The notes below the pieces were generated by a model that saw only the letters and a list, made by a program, of their open reading frames with translations, did not search any database and was not told the DNA's origin. A stretch of DNA of 64,000 nt from M55B129 sp034189085 (GTDB lineage: Bacteria; Bacillota; Dethiobacteria; DTU022). The stretch is taken from positions 51,677 through 115,676 of the forward strand of contig JAXHVH010000002.1 in NCBI GenBank assembly GCA_034189085.1, written 5' to 3'. The position numbers and the translations under genes are program-made. Each line of letters begins with the position of its first letter. The stretch's first letter is position 1. This document shows, piece after piece, positions 61,531 to 64,000 of the stretch.

Positions 61531-62151
61531 TTAATTAAATACTTTTTTAGCAATGTCCACTCCATCGCTGGCTTTGGTGGCAAAATAATCAGCACCCACA
61601 TATTCTTTTATTTTTTCATTTATGTAATTACCACCGATCATAATTGTAGCATCAAGTTCCGCTTCCTTCACGGCGGCAATTGTATCTTTCATACTTTCCT
61701 GGCAACTCGTTAATAAAACACTTAACCCAAGCAAGGGAGAACCTGATTCTTTAAGTGCATCGATAAATTTTTCTTTCGGTACATCTACTCCCAGATCGAT
61801 AACCTGGTATCCGGCACCCTTGAGCAGCATCACGACAATGTTTTTACCAAGATCGTGGATGTCATTTTTTACTGTTCCAATGACAATGATACCTTTATTC
61901 CCCTGCGATTCGCCCATCAATCTGGGTTCCAGAATTTTATTAGCTTCGCTCATGATCTCTCCGGCCATTACCAGTTCGCTGAGATAATAATCGCCTTTTT
62001 GAAATTTGTTTCCGGCCTCGACCATGCCAGCCTGCAGCGATTTAATAACCTCAAGAGGTGAAGTCCCTTTTTCCAGTCTTTCGTTAATCAGTTGCAGCAC
62101 TTTTTCTTCTTCCAGTTCTTCCATCGCTTCGGCAAGTATATCTTTTTCCAT
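61531..62151 (-). CDS. Corrinoid protein (MtbC/MttC-like)
   Basis: The 206-residue corrinoid carrier of anaerobic methyl-transfer systems has a helical cap (1-85) and a Rossmann domain. The cobalt ligand motif is D-I-H-D-L-G, with GLSVLLTSC and MIGGN later. It would carry a methyl group taken from a substrate by the UroD-type methyltransferase. The C-terminal part is somewhat diverged from MtbC. AAAGGAG precedes the ATG. No corrinoid activation protein is in view. Confidence 0.9.
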   Translation of the reverse strand: MEKDILAEAMEELEEEKVLQLINERLEKGTSPLEVIKSLQAGMVEAGNKFQKGDYYLSELVMAGEIMSEANKILEPRLMGESQGNKGIIVIGTVKNDIHDLGKNIVVMLLKGAGYQVIDLGVDVPKEKFIDALKESGSPLLGLSVLLTSCQESMKDTIAAVKEAELDATIMIGGNYINEKIKEYVGADYFATKASDGVDIAKKVFN

Positions 62152-62190
62152 TAGCGGGATAGCTCCTTTCCTAATTGAAAATTGTTTTTA

Positions 62191-62361
62191 TTACCGCTGG
62201 ATAAACCACCAGATAAATGAATATGCATATTCATCGAGGTTATCCCAGCTCTTTTTAATTATCTCTTCATTACCAGGGATTTCACCGTGTTCGGATTTTT
62301 TAATATCCCAGGGCATACAGGTTCCCGGAACCGGGATAAAATGGTTGGTTTTCGTGCTCAC
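62191..62361 (-). CDS. Conserved-looking 56-residue protein between corrinoid and UroD-type genes
   Basis: A short gene runs from GTG 62361 to TAA 62191 with GGAGGGAAC just upstream. The product includes NHFIPVPGTCMPWDIK and ends in an aromatic-rich SWDNLDEYAYSFIWWFIQR. It has one cysteine and no signal peptide. Position in a methyltransferase operon suggests a subunit or chaperone. I do not recognise a family. Confidence 0.6.
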   Translation of the reverse strand: MSTKTNHFIPVPGTCMPWDIKKSEHGEIPGNEEIIKKSWDNLDEYAYSFIWWFIQR

Positions 62362-62432
62362 TGCTGTTCCCTCCGTTTCATTTCCTTAAATTAAATATTG
62401 ATAGCCGGTTTAAATATAGATAACTATTATTT

Positions 62433-63608
62433 TTAATAAGTGCCGTACTTCCGGCCCGCTTCGATCATCGCTTCAATATTTTCCAGCTTGGCGTCACCCA
62501 TTATTACCCCGCCGGCATCCAGGATATAGCCGCCTTCCCGGCCCAGTTCATCGATAGTTTTCTTAACGGTTTCTTCCATTTCCGAGGGGGTGCCGTAAGT
62601 AAACAGGGTTGTTGGAATCGCCCCGATTAAGCAGAATTTGCCGCCAAGATGTTTTTTAGCTTCTCCGGGATCGGTATTGTCAATAATGAACTGGATGCTT
62701 TTAGCCGGGAGGTTGGCAATGTGCTCAAGGTAAGGGGTCCAGTCTCCTTCAGCAAAAAAAGTCATTGATTTGCCCTGTTTCCAGAGGCCTTCGATAACTG
62801 CTTTAAGAGATGGCCAGTAAAATTTCAACCAGTTTTCCACGCTGAGAAAAGGATATGAACCGCGGTGCAGTGGTGCCATAACCGGGAAAGTTCTATCGGC
62901 TCCCGGCCCGGCCAGGGCATATTTAATATTGTGGGGAACAAGGGCGTTACAGGCTTCAATCAATTTATCCGGATGGCGGCGGATATCGGTTAAAATGCCC
63001 TTCATCCCCCGCAGAGTATCTCCGAGAGTGTCAAACGGCGCCTTGGTCATCCCTTTCCCTGCCTGGACAAAACCAAACTGCTCGCTGACCTGCCTGCTGA
63101 GTTCTCCCAGTTTGCCGGAGTACTGCATCATCGACGCCGAACCCTTGATCAGGGCAATGCTGGCCCGGTATGAACCGGGTTCAGAAAGCTCCTCACTAAC
63201 TCTTGGGAGATATTTTTCAACAATCCAGCCTGTCGGGTTGGCTATAAAATCATCATAATCCTCAGCCTTCATATATTCCTCTTCATGATATTGAAACGAG
63301 CTGTCTTCGGGCAAATCCATGCCCGGGAAGCGGTAAAACTTCAATTCCAGAGAATCGCGCAGGGCGGGGGGGTTCAGGCCAAAACCCAGCCCCCTGATCG
63401 AATCGACATCCCAGTTGGCGATAACCTTTTCCACCATTTTATACTGCTTATCCAGATCGTAGTATACTTCCTGCAGGGTAAAACCGGCGTACCTGGCCGC
63501 CCATTCACCGAGATATAACCGGATCGGCACTTTATCAGGCTTTTCACACTTTAAAGCTGTAAGGTAGCGGTTCAACCTTTCTTCATACAACTTTTTGCTG
63601 TCGCTCAT
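62433..63608 (-). CDS. Uroporphyrinogen decarboxylase-family methyltransferase
   Basis: The 391-residue protein has the UroD fold used by cobamide methyltransferases such as MtaA and CmuA. Features include KPDKVPIRLYLG at the N-terminus, GSYPF near the middle and the C-terminal YILDAGGVIMGDAKLENIEAMIEA. With the adjacent corrinoid protein it likely demethylates an unknown substrate. True haem-type UroD is unlikely, since no haem genes are near. GGGAGGT precedes the ATG; it is first in the operon. Confidence 0.87.
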   Translation of the reverse strand: MSDSKKLYEERLNRYLTALKCEKPDKVPIRLYLGEWAARYAGFTLQEVYYDLDKQYKMVEKVIANWDVDSIRGLGFGLNPPALRDSLELKFYRFPGMDLPEDSSFQYHEEEYMKAEDYDDFIANPTGWIVEKYLPRVSEELSEPGSYRASIALIKGSASMMQYSGKLGELSRQVSEQFGFVQAGKGMTKAPFDTLGDTLRGMKGILTDIRRHPDKLIEACNALVPHNIKYALAGPGADRTFPVMAPLHRGSYPFLSVENWLKFYWPSLKAVIEGLWKQGKSMTFFAEGDWTPYLEHIANLPAKSIQFIIDNTDPGEAKKHLGGKFCLIGAIPTTLFTYGTPSEMEETVKKTIDELGREGGYILDAGGVIMGDAKLENIEAMIEAGRKYGTY

Positions 63609-64000
63609 TTTTTACCTCCCTTGAAACATCAAGTTTTTAATAACGATTTTATCTGATTGTTCTTCTCATATAGTTGTTATTATACACAAAAATAATTCTA
63701 TGGAACAGTGATAATTATACTATGCAGAGCTGACGCATGAAATAGTTTTGAATTGCTGATAGATGAAAAATCATGCTTTTTTCAGCTATTGTCTGTCGTT
63801 TTACCGAATAAACCGTTTTATCGGCGGCAGCATAAACTTTTCAGAGCCCTGCTGCTCGATTTTTACACATCGCTAGATACATTCGGGCAGACAGGTAGCG
63901 TTGGCCAAAGCTTTCAGGCTGCGCCGAGGCTTTTTTAGGCCGCCGGCCGGCTGGTTCTCCAATTATCTTCGAGAACCAACCGCAGCTGGCCGGGGGATTC
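63609..64000. other. Upstream region of the UroD-type gene and GC-rich repeats at the window edge
   Basis: TATAAT words on the minus strand (63685-63680 and 63720-63715) may be -10 elements for the methyltransferase operon, but no good -35 is seen. From about 63930 the sequence becomes GC-rich with a dyad TGGTTCTC/GAGAACCA flanked by GGCCGG-type arms, cut by the window end. No gene is recognised. Confidence 0.35.

Noticed and set aside
62433..63608. Haem-pathway uroporphyrinogen decarboxylase
   Set aside because: The adjacent corrinoid protein and absence of haem genes point to the cobamide methyltransferase branch of the family.
63753..63938. Plus-strand frame of 61 codons at the window end
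   Set aside because: No ribosome site and no recognisable composition; it crosses the GC-rich repeat region.

Overview
The window looks like a chromosomal segment of a spore-forming, anaerobic Bacillota of the class Clostridia. The evidence is SpoVS, an FtsK/SpoIIIE translocase, the order rimO-cinA-thpR-recA-recX-rny-ymdB-spoVS, the block miaB-mutS-mutL-miaA-hfq-hflX, a leucine T-box leader, strong AGGAGG ribosome sites with frequent TTG/GTG starts, and a sodium-pump decarboxylase, corrinoid methyltransferase parts and ferredoxin that suit anaerobic life. A Syntrophomonas-like or related deep clostridial lineage is my inference. No rRNA, CRISPR array or complete insertion sequence was seen.

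Layout. 1-960: gene-free, dense in inverted repeats. 993-6145: bifunctional FBP aldolase/phosphatase, an internally deleted lipid kinase, UppP and FtsK/SpoIIIE, all plus strand. 6195-14153: core block rimO, cinA, thpR, recA, recX, rny, ymdB, spoVS; rny has its own promoter and a structured leader. 14293-18805: PHP phosphoesterase, three sodium-pump decarboxylase subunits without the alpha subunit, gltX. 18821-24590 (minus): tRNA-Gln, envelope genes (GT4 glycosyltransferase, CapA-like protein, BPL_N lipoprotein) and an unusual tyrosine recombinase. 24901-27465 (plus): T-box-controlled leuA, then lexA with a likely self-operator. 27462-36123 (minus): hflX, hfq, miaA, mutL, mutS, miaB. 36191-41144 (minus): hydrolase, diguanylate cyclase, CarH-like cobalamin protein, ferredoxin, DedA, ROK kinase. 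41240-46372 (minus): proC-proB-proA plus a 53-residue gene, a candidate structured RNA, and rocD. 46402-52340: tRNA-Trp, a small hairpin repeat, rtcB, and a methylthioadenosine/nucleotide salvage cluster (surE, mtaD, mtnA, mtnP). 52438-53969: tRNA-Thr/Tyr/Lys operon, a Cys-rich small protein and a PfkB kinase. 54014-64000: an accessory catabolic island with GctAB-like CoA-transferase, V4R-like protein, nitroreductase, RidA-like protein, PucR regulator, ThDP enzyme, corrinoid protein, a 56-residue protein and a UroD-type methyltransferase.

How the genes fit together. Most of the window is housekeeping: DNA repair and SOS control (recA, recX, lexA, mutSL), RNA metabolism (rny, hfq, miaA, miaB, rimO, rtcB), wall lipid recycling, and proline/ornithine interconversion. 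The most novel-looking parts are (i) the overlapping ferredoxin / cobalamin-sensor / diguanylate-cyclase genes, where the middle protein carries the W-x9-EH signature of CarH photoreceptors but no DNA-binding domain; (ii) the PucR-centred island combining corrinoid methyl transfer, ThDP chemistry and CoA transfer; (iii) a structured transcript candidate at 44840-45121 with its own promoter; and (iv) the rny leader, with two copies of one sequence competing for the same terminator arm.
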